In this document: positions 43,996 through 56,642 of the stretch, one piece after another
How positions within the stretch are numbered: position 1 is the first letter of the stretch
How the letters are laid out: each line of letters opens with the position of its first letter
Notes under the pieces: model-generated
The model's database searches: none
Told to the model about the DNA's origin: nothing
What the model saw: only the letters and a program-made list of their open reading frames with translations
Made by a program: the position numbers and the translations under genes
NCBI GenBank assembly: GCA_035222895.1
Contig: JAVYIG010000876.1
Coordinates: forward strand, 124,001 to 188,000
Source of the DNA: Strongylocentrotus droebachiensis
Taxonomy: Eukaryota; Echinodermata; Echinoidea; Camarodonta; Strongylocentrotidae
Direction of reading: 5' to 3'
Length of the DNA stretch: 64,000 nt

Positions 43996-45829
43996 TGCTT
44001 GCGCTGCATGCAGAAACGAGTAGTAGTATATGGGACCAAACTCAATTAATTCTGGCATGAATGTTCAGCCCGAACACTTCAGCTATTTCTTGTCATTACT
44101 AATATAAATTATAAAGGCCTTTGACGAGCAACACCTTTCAGGGAACCTTTTAAAAAGTTATAACATTCTTCGTAACTGAGAAGGGAAAAAATACGAAAAC
44201 ACACACAAAAATAGTTTTCCCAGGACTTAAGGTTGTCTTTAACCAGTTTGTGGATATGCATAATCATGCAAGTACAAAGTAGGCCTATTTATGCGTCATT
44301 CAGAATTGTCTCAAAAACTAGGCAACACACAAAAAGAACAAACATCCGAGATATTGATCAAAGAATCTTTTAAAAACCAAACTCGAAAACAATAGGTTTG
44401 AGCACCATACAATTATTAACATATCAAAGAATCTATGCTGATATTGCAAAATATGTATAAAAAGGATTGGAAACCATTCTCTTACTCCTGCTAACCGAAC
44501 AATAGTCAAAACACTCTCAAATGGTGATGCAACAGGCAGCATTATAACATAAAAACAATCCTACTTATCAATTGTTGGATGTTAAATATCCTTAATAACA
44601 ATACAAATCTAGAAAGCAATTACAGCTTAAACAGGAAACGTATGATACATGTGTCAAATAAGCTTTACAAATAAATAGGCACCGTTGAACGGGGTGGATG
44701 AGAAAACAAATTGGAAAGATGTTTTGGGTAATTTGTTTACAAAGTAAGAATGCATACCCATTTCATTTTTCTTGATTATTCCCCACATATTTCCAGCTTC
44801 CTGGCTTTGACTATCATGCTGTGAATCATCAATCAAGTAATATCTCCTCCCGGAGGGAATATGTACATTACTTTAATGTTCTGAAACATGTCTAAATTTT
44901 CTTTCTCTTGACCTTCTAGATAATGATCTGATTTACATGAAGGCCTCACAAATATGGTGTTTCATAACATTCCTACGGAAGAAAATGATTGCATTTTGAA
45001 AGTGTTATAATTTGTTTCCCTTTAAAGAATCTTATTTCTGTTTAAAAAAACCGAGGTGAATTGGATCAGGCAAGCATGCAATTATGAATTATACAAAAGA
45101 GCTTACATGCAAAAGGCCCTAAATCCATTAAAAAAAAAAACATTTTGAATTTGTTTACACTGCTAAATAGACTTGCACCATGTGTATCAAACTGACTATT
45201 CAATCCAAAAAAAGTTTTCAGGAAGTTTGGACAAAATATATATGAAATTAATGTTCTTTCAAAAGGCCCTAATTCTCCAAGTTGTGTTTAGTATTGGATA
45301 GAGTTCACAGCTGTTTGGGTGTTTGGGGTGGTGGTGGGGGGAGGGCTCGGGGCAAGGTGGGCAGGGATAAAATTAACCAAAGAAGGGGGTAGATGGTGGA
45401 TTACCCTAAAGGGGGCAAGGAGCTCAAAAATCCACAGGAGGGGTACAGTGCACGGGGCAGGGTGTACTATCCCGCAAAGAGGGGCAGAAGGTGACAAGTG
45501 GATTTACTCCAAAATAGCTAAAGTGGATTTAGGTCCTTTTGCAACAAAACTCTTCATATTTTGGGGGTATAACATACCTACAGCAAGGGATTATACAGCA
45601 TCACATGCACTACTATAGTACAAATATACTGATATTGCAAATGGCTATATGGAGGTATTAAACAACTGGTTAGCCGGATAACATTACTGAACGGCATCTC
45701 CAGAACAGACATTTTCAGGCATCTTAAGAAAGCTTTTGAAATATCCGGCAAACAATATGTCATATCTTCTCTTAAAAAATCAATTCAAAGAGAGCATAGG
45801 CATGTTCCGAGTAAGAATATCCAGTGAAC
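43996..45829. other. Non-coding sequence, G-rich near 45315-45480
   Basis: No recognised gene or repeat family in about 1.8 kb. The G-rich stretch gives a 99-codon frame without protein character. Confidence 0.45.
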
Positions 45830-45962
45830 TTTTTGGGCGGAGCAACTGTCGGCGGAGCAAATGTCGGCGGAGCATATGACGTCGGAGCAAATGTCGCGGA
45901 GCAATTGTCGCGTTTTGCGGAGTAAATGTCGGCGGAGCAATCGTCAGCGGAGCATGTGTCAT
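45830..45962. repeat. GGAGCAAATGTCGGC degenerate 15-mer cluster, copy 2
   Basis: About eight spaced GGAGCAAATGTCG-type words, the inverse of the cluster at 41790-42130. Confidence 0.8.
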
Positions 45963-47937
45963 GGATTCGTAATTTCAGGTGCAATTTACTGTGTTGACCG
46001 CTTGTCGAATACTCGAATACTCGTTTATTTTTGCTTAACCTTTTATACAGTAAGACAGATATGTCCAAGCCGACCAGTTTTGTTTTTAATCATGTCAACC
46101 ACAACCTTTCTAAACATGATCAAAATAATATGGGACACGCACGGCCAGGCACTAGTGTAGGAAATCTTCAAATGTTAATCAGTTATATGACAAAATAACT
46201 TGTCGGTTGCCTTACGAAAACGTAGGCCTATATACATTTAGTCAGGCCTGAGCGGCAAAACAATTATTGTCTTAAAAGAAGAAAAAAACATATTTGATGA
46301 CATTCCAAATTCCCCAATAACCAACACGATTTGAGAGTGAGTACTTGTTTTTGTTCTTCTTCAAAACTTACTCAATAAAATAGTATTAATAGCTGGCCCG
46401 GATACTTCAGCCTCTCACGAAACGAACGTAGGTGTCTCAGGCCAAGGCCTGAGGTGTCTTTCCATTTTCATGTTGTTGTTCTTTGCAGGCTATATTTTGT
46501 ATGAGAGGGTGGATCGAGTATCCGCCTATACAACTTTAATAGTACAAAAACTACAAGCTGTCTGTATTGGCATGTTTGTTTCAAAGAACCTGCTACGTAT
46601 AAATCTGTAAAAGTGATATAAGTAAAACAACCTTTTCACTCTGGTTCTGAAGGGTATAAAACACAACTTGTAATCACATTATAGTTATCATATTACAGGT
46701 CGATAAAGTCTACTCCTTGGAACTTAATACCGAGTCCGACATCTTTATTATCACGTACGACAATGACTGGTTTTCACGCATAAAATATTTAGGCTGATTC
46801 TATTGAAAATGTTTATTGATTGTATTAAAAATGGTTATTGGTTTACAGTATCTAGCCTTCTCAGATAAATAACTATTTGATATGATCGCCGAGGAATAAT
46901 GAGCCCTATACGGCTCTTGCAAGAGCCGACGTATGCTGATAAGGATTCACAAAACTCAGTGTTTAGGGTGGGTTTCGAGGGAGTTAGCGTACATGACCAT
47001 GATGACACCCACAGAAACCTTATTCATTACCGAACAAAACATGAAGAAGGAGCCCCTCGACACCATAGGTGTAAATATACATTTTCTTTCGGAATTTAGA
47101 AACTTTAGCCATTATGGCTTGTAATGCTTTGTATGGACTTAAAAATCTCAGAATGTTCTTCCGGCGGGAGTGAAAGCCTGGTGAAAGCCCTCCCCTTCCC
47201 ACGTTCTAAACCAGATGTCGATGTTATGGTTCGATATGACAGGCGTGGGATATGATTTTGCGCCCCCCCCCCCAAACGAGACCAAGTGCCAGATACGCCA
47301 CTGGTCACCATTACGTACCAATTTTGACTCGCATGATTTCAAATTTGCCACCCCCCCCCCCCCCCCCCCTTAAAATCCTGGATGCGCGCCTGGTCTGGGT
47401 TGCCTGTTTATGTTTCATAGCGCATTATTAGGCTTGATACTTTTGATAATGATTTATAAATAAGCAAATACATGCATGTCTGCATTACGAACGTCTATTG
47501 TGATGTTGTCCTTGACAAATACAGCCTCTGTTAAAGACGTTACTCCACCACCAAATTTGGAACACCTCTCCACAATGAAGTATCGTGAATGCGGCACTCT
47601 GAGCGGCCGTTTTTTAAAAGTGTTTTTACCAATTTTAGTGTTCTTAAAAGTTCGCCATGTCGTTTGATCAAAGCGGTACTAGGCAAGCTTGCCTAGTAAT
47701 TATTTCGTTTGATACATGCCTATGCATGTGTATGGCTACACATAATGAAGAGCCGGGAAAATATGAACTTTGTTGATTTGACCTTTAATTATATTTGAGG
47801 TAGGCAAGATGTTGTAAATATAAATTATTCTTTTTTTTTTACCTTCTTTTTTCTTCCATTTCCATCTTTCCTTATTTTATTTTTTTGTTTTAAACCTCCT
47901 TTCATCATTTTTTTTATAACTTTCTTTATGTTATACA
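45963..47937. other. Non-coding sequence with C runs
   Basis: C runs at about 47262-47272 and 47350-47369, next to GATACGCCACTGG and GGATGCGCGCCTGG words like those at the other homopolymer elements. No gene recognised. Confidence 0.5.
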
Positions 47938-48368
47938 GCAGGGGCGGATCTAGCTTTTTGCTAAGGGGGGGGGGTTTGACCAAAATAATGGCGGAGCATC
48001 GTCCACGAGCCGCGAAGCGGCGAGCCGATTTTTTTGGGGGTGTTTATTTGAACCCCGTAAGTGATGTTTTCCTGGCATCTATTAACACAATGGAGACCAT
48101 AAAAAGCAGTGCATGATAACGTCTTTTTAAATCAAGTAACAGTTTAATACATAGTTATATCCAGAGTTATCATGTGTTTGGTTAAGTTACCAGATGAGTT
48201 GAATATCTTCTCACAATATTTGCACTTGAAAGGGTTTCTCTCCAGCGTGCGTTCTTTTTTCTTTCTTTTTTTCTTTTTTTTTCCTTTTTTTTTTTTTTTT
48301 TTTTTTTTTGGGCCGCCCAAGGGGGGGGGGTTGCAACCCCCCCAACCCCCCCCCCTGGATCCGCCACT
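47938..48368. mobile_element. GGCGGATC-ended element with homopolymer runs
   Basis: Left end CAGGGGCGGATCTAGC and a G run, right end a C run and CCTGGATCCGCCACTG, an imperfect inverse. It contains a long T run near 48282-48309. It belongs with 40926-41320 and 43425-43995. Confidence 0.65.
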
Positions 48369-48525
48369 GTATACAGTAGATTTACGGTTACAACATGTGG
48401 GAGCGGGGAGATTGGGGAGTCCTGGAAAGGACTGGTGATAATCTTTCTTGAGTGTGTGTTGTCCTGAAAAGGACTGTTGGTTATCTTTCTTGTTCCCGTA
48501 GTTCTAAAACAGATAACTTTAGCGC

Positions 48526-48527
<2 letters not shown>

Positions 48528-48556
<29 letters not shown>

Positions 48557-48557
48557 C
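48528..48557. repeat. G run
   Basis: About 28 consecutive Gs, prone to assembly error. Confidence 0.9.
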
Positions 48558-48739
48558 TCGACGTTTCGAATAGGTTGATTATCCGTCGTCAGGAGATGTC
48601 TTTATGTTATTCTTTATTTGTTGTATCCCCAGGGTTTGTATCTATCTTTCCGGTTCTCATTTCTCATATATTTCTTTATATGTTTCTCTCTCAATCTCTG
48701 TGATGGGCGAAAATGATCATTGCATCGACTAATGTTTAT

Positions 48740-48900
48740 CCGAATACCTTCTCCGTCTAGCGCTCACATCAACAGTTTCTCCGGAATTATCTTTGTACAG
48801 TCCAGAGTTGGAGGAGTTCTCCGAATAAGTTTTCTGCCTTTCTCCCGATAAAGTTTCTCCATCCCCTTTCAAAACAAGAATTTCTCCGGGAAATAACTTT
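48740..48900. repeat. Degenerate TTTCTCCGG word cluster
   Basis: Five TTTCTCCGG/TTCTCCGAA-type words spaced about 25-35 bp. The 63-codon frame on the - strand follows from them and is not a recognised protein. Confidence 0.5.
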
Positions 48901-50001
48901 TGATTTGAAAGGTATATCATTCTCTCTTCTACTTTTGTTTTCTCCCCCCCCCTCTCTCTCTCTCTCTCTCTACCGCTTTCTATTCACATATCCTTCGAAC
49001 TTCTTCTCCCGCTTTCTCTCTATCCCTCTATTTCCCTCCTTTTTTATCTCCCTCTATACGATTTCGTCATGAAATGGTTTAAATTGTGTTTATTTCATTG
49101 TACTCTATATTGCTGTTGGTAACTAAATCAATGAAACAAATTGAATCCACATGGTACCAATTTGATTGCTACTGTTTCATAACTTTCTCTATTAGTCATC
49201 TGATTGTCCTCGAACTTTTTTTTATTGGTCGTTGGTAAGTTTCTAAGAAATACCTGCTTTTATTAAAAATCAGAATATATTCTTAGGCCAGAGATGAACT
49301 TTAATTCAGTAGGACCTTAAGATATGGTCGTTTCTTACTCCTTGATGATAATTTATGATGACGATGATGATGTATAATGATAGTGAATGAATAGCATGTA
49401 CATTGCAACCTGTAGCATTCCATTGCAAAGCACATCAATGTTCTCTTCTATACGTAAAAGAAAATTAACTAGTACTTGCTGAAAACAATAACAAGGGAGA
49501 CTTTAGACACACTGAATTGTATGTCTCAGTACTCCAGTATAAGTATAGGTGTAGTCTGTAATGAGAAGACTATGAATCTGGACTGAGCATGTCGAGATAT
49601 CCCAGTAACGTACTAGGCTGTGATGAACCACTGTCTGTCACCCCATTGACCCTACTGGTATAATTCCTTTATCAGTGGTCAGTGCTCTATTTATCTCCTT
49701 ATCAGATCATGGTAGAACCAGGAAAAGTGGCGAACTGGTGAGCTGAGCTCAAATGAGATGGTCTCCTAATGAGTTCAAATGTGAAATTCTTTCCTAATGC
49801 CTATATCATTTCCTTAAAGGTAAAGAACAGTTTTGGAAACGCCCCTCTCTCAAAAAATGAAATGGAAGCTCTCATTACCAGTCATGTGAAAGAATATGTT
49901 TTGAATAATACGTGATGATACAAATTTTGCCGGGAAACCGCCTACTAATTGATATATTTGGTAAATTATTATATCTATTGGGACCAAATAGATATCGCGC
50001 A
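48901..50001. other. Non-coding sequence
   Basis: A short TC tract (48944-48975) and otherwise nothing recognised. Confidence 0.45.
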
Positions 50002-50215
50002 CGTGGTCGCGTAGTCCCATATACATCTTTCTGTGTTCAGTGCTTGTAACTTTACCAAGACTGGGCCAAATTTCTTATCATGTTGATGATTCCAGAACCT
50101 TGCAGTACACACCAATACTTATATGCTAGATGATCGACCTTTTCTGATCGATTTCACAACGTTTCTTTCACAATGCAATCGCATGACCAGAACTGGTCTT
50201 TATCTTTAACGTCCA
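50002..50215. repeat. Dispersed 215-bp repeat, copy 2
   Basis: Direct copy of 20690-20905 with scattered substitutions. Confidence 0.85.
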
Positions 50216-50578
50216 CATGACTGACGCACCTGTGTATTCTCCAGTTGGAATAGTCTATATCTCCCAGTCCAAACGTTTTCTCCATTTAATAATGAAACGC
50301 TGACGCAACCGACATGCTATGCCTGCGTATTCTTGTGATCCCCAGTTCGAATGTGAAATTTTCTCTTAGTCCATTTATACACATGTCCTCTATTTATAAG
50401 TAACATGTTCACACGATCGATACACCTGTGTATTCTTTGGAGCCCCAGTTGGAATGTGAAATTCTCTCCTAGTCCATGCATACACATTTCCCCTATTTAT
50501 CGGTAAAACGTTCACACGACCGACACACCTGTGTATTCTTTGTGGCCCCAATTGGGATGTAAAGTACTCTCTTCAAAA
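50216..50578. repeat. Degenerate tandem repeat of about 117 bp, three units
   Basis: Each unit carries ACGCACCTGTGTATTCT, CCCCAGTTGGAATGTGAAA, TCTCCTAGTCCAT and ACATTTCCCCTATTTAT. The array abuts the dispersed repeat at 50002-50215, so the two may belong to one transposon. Confidence 0.75.
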
Positions 50579-50667
50579 TAAATCCCCTTATCAAACTTTC
50601 GGTTCACTTTATGAATGGAGGCAATAAATGAAGTATAAATAACAACGAGTCATTGTTGTCATGGCGT

Positions 50668-50813
50668 TTATTATAATGGGTGTTTGGAAAACGAAGACCG
50701 AAGAACAAAGACTGGGGACCATGTGCGCGCACGTACGTGCGTCGAGGAGACAATCCCCGGTTTTCTGTCTTCGTTTTCCAAAATCTTCGTTTTCCAAACA
50801 CCCTTATTATAAT
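50668..50813. mobile_element. Short MITE with 10-bp target duplication (MULE-like)
   Basis: 126 bp (50678-50803) between GGGTGTTTGGAAAACGAAGA and its exact inverse TCTTCGTTTTCCAAACACCC. TTATTATAAT stands on both sides (50668-50677 and 50804-50813). A 9-10 bp duplication is typical of Mutator-like elements. Perfect ends and duplication indicate a recent insertion. Confidence 0.85.
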
Positions 50814-50994
50814 GTCCCCATTTTACGGTATAAAACACCTGTCCCCGATTTCCACCCAATGTAAGTATGTGTGGGTGTGTTAGTGTGTGTGTTTCATATG
50901 TGCGTGTGCGTGTGTGTGTGTGTGTGACTTTGCTACTGAAAAAAGCATCTGCAATGCATCTCATTTCATACATTCAATTCATTCTCTCACTTTA

Positions 50995-51198
50995 ATACTT
51001 TGGCGCAATTCGATTTTTGCACTCTCGCAAACAATACCTCCTGTTCATCCAAGCGTGAACACATACCACCCAAAAATGGTACCAAACGATTCAGGATAAA
51101 ACACTCTTTCATATGATGTATAATAATTCACTGTTCATAAATTATTTTTAAAATTATTAGTAATTTCCTAGGTGTAAAGTTTTTTTTGACTCACACTG
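50995..51198 (-). mobile_element. TA-flanked DNA element end, copy 2
   Basis: Inverse copy of 35667-35872; terminal GACTCACACTG then TA at 51199-51200. A CA/TG microsatellite lies on its inner side (about 50900-50925), as with copy 1. Confidence 0.65.
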
Positions 51199-51200
51199 TA

Positions 51201-53164
51201 CATTGATGCAGTAGTAGTCCCATGCAAATATAGTTTTGTATTTATATTTATTGTCATTTAGTTTATAAAATACCAGCTAGATACAGTGAAGGCCTAGAGT
51301 AGTAAACAAGAGTATATAACTGTTTAAGAAGTGAACAGTGATGGGAAACAAATAATTGGAAGTCAAAAACGAAATCTAATCAGGTTTGTGATGAACTGTT
51401 TTGCTGAATTAATTCTATGTTTGCAGTTTTCAGTGATATGTTCTTAGGATACATTTAGGTACATGGTATTTTAAATCACAGAGTCAGAATTTTTTTAAAA
51501 CAACATTTACTTTTACTAGACTAGCTGACATGTACTATGAGGTACCGTATATTATTGATCTGATTAATAGGAATGTAGATTGTATTCATTGAGTACCGTA
51601 AGTACTTGTTTGTGCGACATATGGTACATGTACTTTTAAAATAATATTTAAAGCTCTGTCAACAAAAAATGTGATAAACCACCTCTAAAACTTAAGCACC
51701 ATTGTGTAATAATCAATATTTTACTTACAAAATGAATGACGTACTGGATGTATAGTCAAAACAATAAAAACTTAATGGCTGCATGTAACCATGGAGCTAC
51801 TATATAAGAATGCAACTAAATGCTTGCCCATATGTGATGCAGTAAACTGCTGCAGGCCTTTAAAAAAAAGATTGCATCAACACACCTAGATTGTTTTCTT
51901 TACCTCTCTGCACATATTTTTGTTTTCAACATGTTCAAGCTAGGACATTCTGCAATGGCTGCTAAAACCATCGCAAATTGTCACGAGTTATCCAATTAAA
52001 GAGTATTCCAGGAAAGCTTATTCAACCCCCGCAAAATTGCTATTTTGGAGAATTTATTGCTGCATGGTTTCGTGAACCACCATATCTCCTGTACTTGACC
52101 TGTTAGCGTACTTCAGTTTGCAAAACTAGCAACGAATTGTAGAGAACAGCAGAGAGAAAGAGAGAAATAGAGTGTACAGTACCGGTATGTGGAAGTGAAT
52201 TATATATTTATTGTACTGTATATGTTTACCTCTTAGTTGAATCAAGCCATTATAATTTCTAAATTGCCAAAATCTTGGTATACCTAAAAGTTGTGTGTCC
52301 GGACAGTTGATTTAAATCGGTGATACAAAGAAATTTTCATGAAATATTTTATAAATCTTTTAAGATTTATTATATTATAAAAGAGAAATATTTGTTTTTT
52401 TTTTAGTGCTAATTGATGCATACCGGTACTTTTCTATATATACAATGTACTAAGGCAAGGTGACGGCTTTATTTCTCTTAAAAGCATCCAGACACACAAT
52501 CCATCATACATGTATAATTTAGACAAAGGATTGTTCGACCAGTGGTATACAAAAAAAAATCGAAAATTGCAATAATAACAATGGTCAGTCATGCACAACA
52601 TACATGTACTTATTGGGCTTTTTTCCCCTGTAGAACAGTACTTAATACATACATGCAGTATATAGCTACAAAATATCAGTTCTATAGACCAATAAATGTA
52701 CATGAAAATTATTTATAGCGAATGGTTCGTGTCAGTAGGAAAGTTGGTATAGAAAGTGATCTTTTTTCCTGGTTTGTGTCTCTTGTGAAATTCTATATAT
52801 TTTATGTGAAATTGTGTTTTTGACTTGTTTTCTTGTCTCTTATTCTTCCAGCTAACTTTGTTTCCATGACAATCTTTCTTGTTTCATTCATTCCATGCTT
52901 GTTCCCGACATCATGTGGAGTTGTAAATTATATATTGTGCAGATTGACATATAGATATCTATATATTGATGAACTTAAAAACTTGTGTACCTGTGGTTCT
53001 TCTTTGTGTTGCGTTTTTGTCACATTAAGTACTGAATTCACTTGCAGGAAATTCCACACTACATTCAGAATTTTACCCTTAACACCCCCTCCCCTCCCCC
53101 TCCCCCTCCCCCACTTTTTATCATTATAATCATGGCCAACAGTATCATCATCTCCATTATCACA
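51201..53164. other. Non-coding sequence, nothing recognised
   Basis: About 2 kb, AT-rich. A 98-codon frame at 52833-53129 ends in a CCCT-rich tract and has no family resemblance. Confidence 0.4.
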
Positions 53165-53350
53165 TAGTAATTATAATAATAATGATAACAACGTCTTGTT
53201 TATCTAGGGTAGCCTCATCAGCATTATAAACCATTGGGAGACAGATGGTCCCTCTGTTAAAGTCCATGGGAAAGAGAAAATCAGTACTCCACAGGTTAAG
53301 TGTTCTTTCCAGAGGGTCCTGCCCTGCAATCATATTATTACTGTCATCAC
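53165..53350 (-). mobile_element. Probable retroposon 3' tail
   Basis: On the - strand it includes CTTTCCCATGGACTTTAACA and TAAACAAGACGTTGTTATC, then ATTATTATA, the form of a LINE/SINE 3' end with a simple tail. Confidence 0.5.
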
Positions 53351-55779
53351 CACCCCCACCCCCACCACCATCCGCATCCTCACTTTCATCGGGCAGATTT
53401 ACAGAGAGAACGTAGTCCTTTCCCCTTTTCTACTGGCCGTGGGAATGATTTGATTGTAAAAAATTTCATTTCTATCTACAGCTCAACTTTACTGCCCCAA
53501 TTTCATACATAATAATCAATGCTCATCTACCAAACCAACATCTTTGTTTTTATCATTAGAATATCTTTATTAACATCTCAAATTGAAAGAAAAAAAAAGT
53601 CATAAAAAACACCATCCACAATATTTTTATAGAACACTAATATCCTATCATTTCTCAACATTTGACAGTGATACAAAATGACGTTCACCTGCCTACACAA
53701 TAATCCTTAGTTCACATATTAAAAAGTCTACAAGAAATCATCATTCCCTGTTGTTATAGTACAAATTATTTACAAAAAGGGCGCTTTTTTATCATAAAAT
53801 CACTGGTGATAAAAAGTTATGTAAACACACACTATTGAACAGTTTTCTATCATAGCGTTTTCCAAAGTGTGATTTTGATGAGATGGCTCGGGCTGGGGTC
53901 TAAGGAAAATGCCTGTCGTACCCAAACTACAAAACAAGCGTTGTACGACACATGCTCAGGTTAAAATTGCTTTGCCGACAATATCCTACGCTAACCATAT
54001 TCTTAACTTTAACTCTGGACCAAAGATAACACTTGACCAGCGAAAAAAATACATGTGAGCAGTGAGCGATTTAGCTCTCGAAAGCTTGGAAAGAGCTCTA
54101 GTAAAACACCTGAATATCGCTGTGAGAACATCGCATTTATGCAACACCAAATCCTAAAAGAGCCCCTGTAAATAGAAGTATCGTTTACAATGCACTTAAT
54201 GCTAAAACAAACTTTTCCTAAACCTAACCTAAACCCAAATGTAACCGCAAAACTATTTTTTGATTAAATACATGTAAAGCCTGGAGCAAGTGTTGCCAGA
54301 GAAAAGGTCAGAGCTAAATAAATAAATATAACATTGAATGAGCAGTGGAGTACAACAGATGTACATGCATAATATTAGCTGCTGGTGGTATATATGAGCA
54401 CCAGAATTATATCCATTTCATGTAAGTCATAGGGTGAATCAACTTCAATGAAATGAGATTTGCAAATAACATTCATGGCTCCAAAATACAAAATCATAAA
54501 AATCGTTCAACATACATGTATACCAGCAATAAACAGTTATAATTGTTCATTACAAATTTTGAATATCATCAATTATGGGGAAAGTAATGATGCACCAGTA
54601 AAACCGTGAGATCAGACAGCTAAAACCACTTTACAACTTTAAATAGTAAGCCTGAAATAACTCAGATGGGAGTCTACTAAAAATGTGCATTATACCAAAA
54701 TTAAATCATACTTTAACAAGTCAAAAACTCTGTCAACTGAGCAAATGGTTTATTTCACTAAATATTTTTCTTTGCATTTCTTAACATTGTTGTACAGCAC
54801 CAATGCTTTCATTTTGTATTAGCCCTATTAATAAAAAATTGTTTCAGTATTTATCTATTATGTCATTTGTAATTATGGTGCTGTTTTCCCTGCCCTCTAT
54901 AGGGTATAGGTACTATTGTTTGCATAAGAGCTGCAAGGAAAACACCACTATGGCGTCTTGAAACGTATTGGTGTGATATAATTATTACTATTCAATACTT
55001 CATGTAGATTATCATACTGTGATTAAGGATATTCATTAACCATTGTCAGGCAGATTACATGAACTACATACATGTATAATAGTAACAATTCAGTCAATAA
55101 ATAAATTCCAACCACTGAAAACAACCAACACACATAATAAATACAATGAAATCATTTTTGTTGAACGAATTTGCCTCTTTGGAAAAGGCTGAATGCATGA
55201 TTATAAATACAATGTAACATGATGTATGTATTTCACACTGAATGTTCATGAAATATGAAATTAATTACAATGAACATTCAAGAGTGCTTACAAAATAATA
55301 AATGAAGCTGCCGTAATAGTTACAGTGCAAAGCAGATGCAACTGCATGAGGTGAGCATCGCACATATTAAATAGATATGATTGCAATAATACAAATAAGA
55401 ACACCAACATATCGAGCTGCTTAAATAGGAGGTGAAAATTGTAACATAGTGTCAATGTCTGTGAATAAAAGAAATGCAAAAATAAAAGACTAAATCTGCG
55501 ATACCTTTCAAATTGCATATATCAACGTCTAACCTTAACTACTCAATTGACAATACACAAAAACTCCACGAGAGCTATTTGGTGATGTAAAAAGAAATAA
55601 TGATAAAAGCTCTATAAACAATACAAGTAATAATGTCACAGGAGATCATCATCAAAGACAAGCTGTCTTCTTTAAAATAAGTTAAAATAGTAAGTGTGGA
55701 TCACAAACAGATCAATGGCAAATTAATGACCTTGCAACAACCTTTTTTTCATCAACACTATTCATCCTTGATGTTTGCA
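53351..55779. other. Non-coding sequence between the genes
   Basis: About 2.4 kb, AT-rich. CCTAAACCTAACCTAAACCC near 54220-54240 is telomere-like but short. TTTATT words on the + strand (for example 53568) could serve as RIF1 polyadenylation signals; none can be chosen. Confidence 0.4.
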
Positions 55780-56642
55780 AAACGGATGCACGATGAGAAT
55801 GGGGTCTTTGTATTACACAACAGAGCATACATGAAAATTTGACCTCTAATTGACCTTAAACTCGACCTCAAATGATCAAATTTGGAAAGGTTCATAGATA
55901 AGCAGCCAGTCTTCAGAGCAAGCATGATAGCTATGCTGAAGATTTTCAACATCATACAGGGAAAATAATTTTGAACTTTAATGTACACTCTGACCTCTGT
56001 TATTTTCTCGGTCCGTCCAGTTGACAAAATTGCAAATTGAGCCTGGAGAACCTCTGAACCTTCAACTCTAACCTCTCTTGTTTTCAGTGTGGTAAAGGAA
56101 ATTACGCTGGGGCTTTGATGAATCCATGATTGTGTCTTGTCAATTTGTTCATGTGGCAGTAAGGATAGAATTTAAAAATGCTTTGACATTTCGACTCTGA
56201 CCTCTACCTTCACCATTTGTCGTTTGTCATCTATGATTATCTCTGTTAAGCCACCGAAACTCAGACAAAACTGATGTTTTAACTCCCGTCTTCTGTTTCT
56301 GTATTTTGTCATATTAGGGGATTGACATTTGACCCCTCGAGCATCCATGATGTCTGTCAGGTTGTCAACCAGCCACTGAGCCTTGCACTACCAAAGTTTG
56401 ACCTTTAAACTATGACCTGAGTTATAACGCCCAACCTTTAGCGCATCCATGAAAATGTTTGCCCAGTGGCCGACCAGTTGATGAGCCTCGCATAACAGAA
56501 CTTTGAGCTTTCATCTCTGACCTCACCCATTTATTGTCATACAAAGTAAATGACAGATATTCTCGACTGCATCCATATCTGTCAGGTTGTCAACCAGCCA
56601 AAGAACATTGCACTACTAATGCTTGACCTTCAAACTCTGACC
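55780..56642 (-). repeat. Tandem degenerate copies of the RIF1 terminal coding segment
   Basis: Six or so units of about 100-120 bp follow the RIF1 stop in transcript direction. Each repeats words of the last coding exon (on the + strand GTCATACTAGGTGAATG, CATCCATGATGTCTGTCAG, GTTGTCAACCAGCC and TCTGACCTC). Read on the - strand, the unit at about 56300-56385 encodes VDNLTDIMDARGVKCQSP and NMTK. The functional end reads VNNLTEIIMGALKAKCHSP and SMTK. The unit at about 56525-56610 keeps WLVDNLTD but has diverged afterwards. These are duplicated exon ends now in the 3' UTR or intergenic DNA. Confidence 0.8.

Noticed and set aside
43747-44060. Lys/Arg/Glu-rich and Phe/Pro-rich frames
   Set aside because: Same composition effect in the element at 43425-43995.
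45319-45618. 99-codon frame in G-rich sequence
   Set aside because: Gly/Arg-biased from base composition, no domain.
48729-48920. 63-codon - strand frame with polar composition
   Set aside because: Built from spaced TTTCTCCGG words; no start context, no family.
52833-53129. 98-codon hydrophobic/Cys-rich frame
   Set aside because: No splice-supported neighbours, ends in a CCCT tract and no recognisable homologue.
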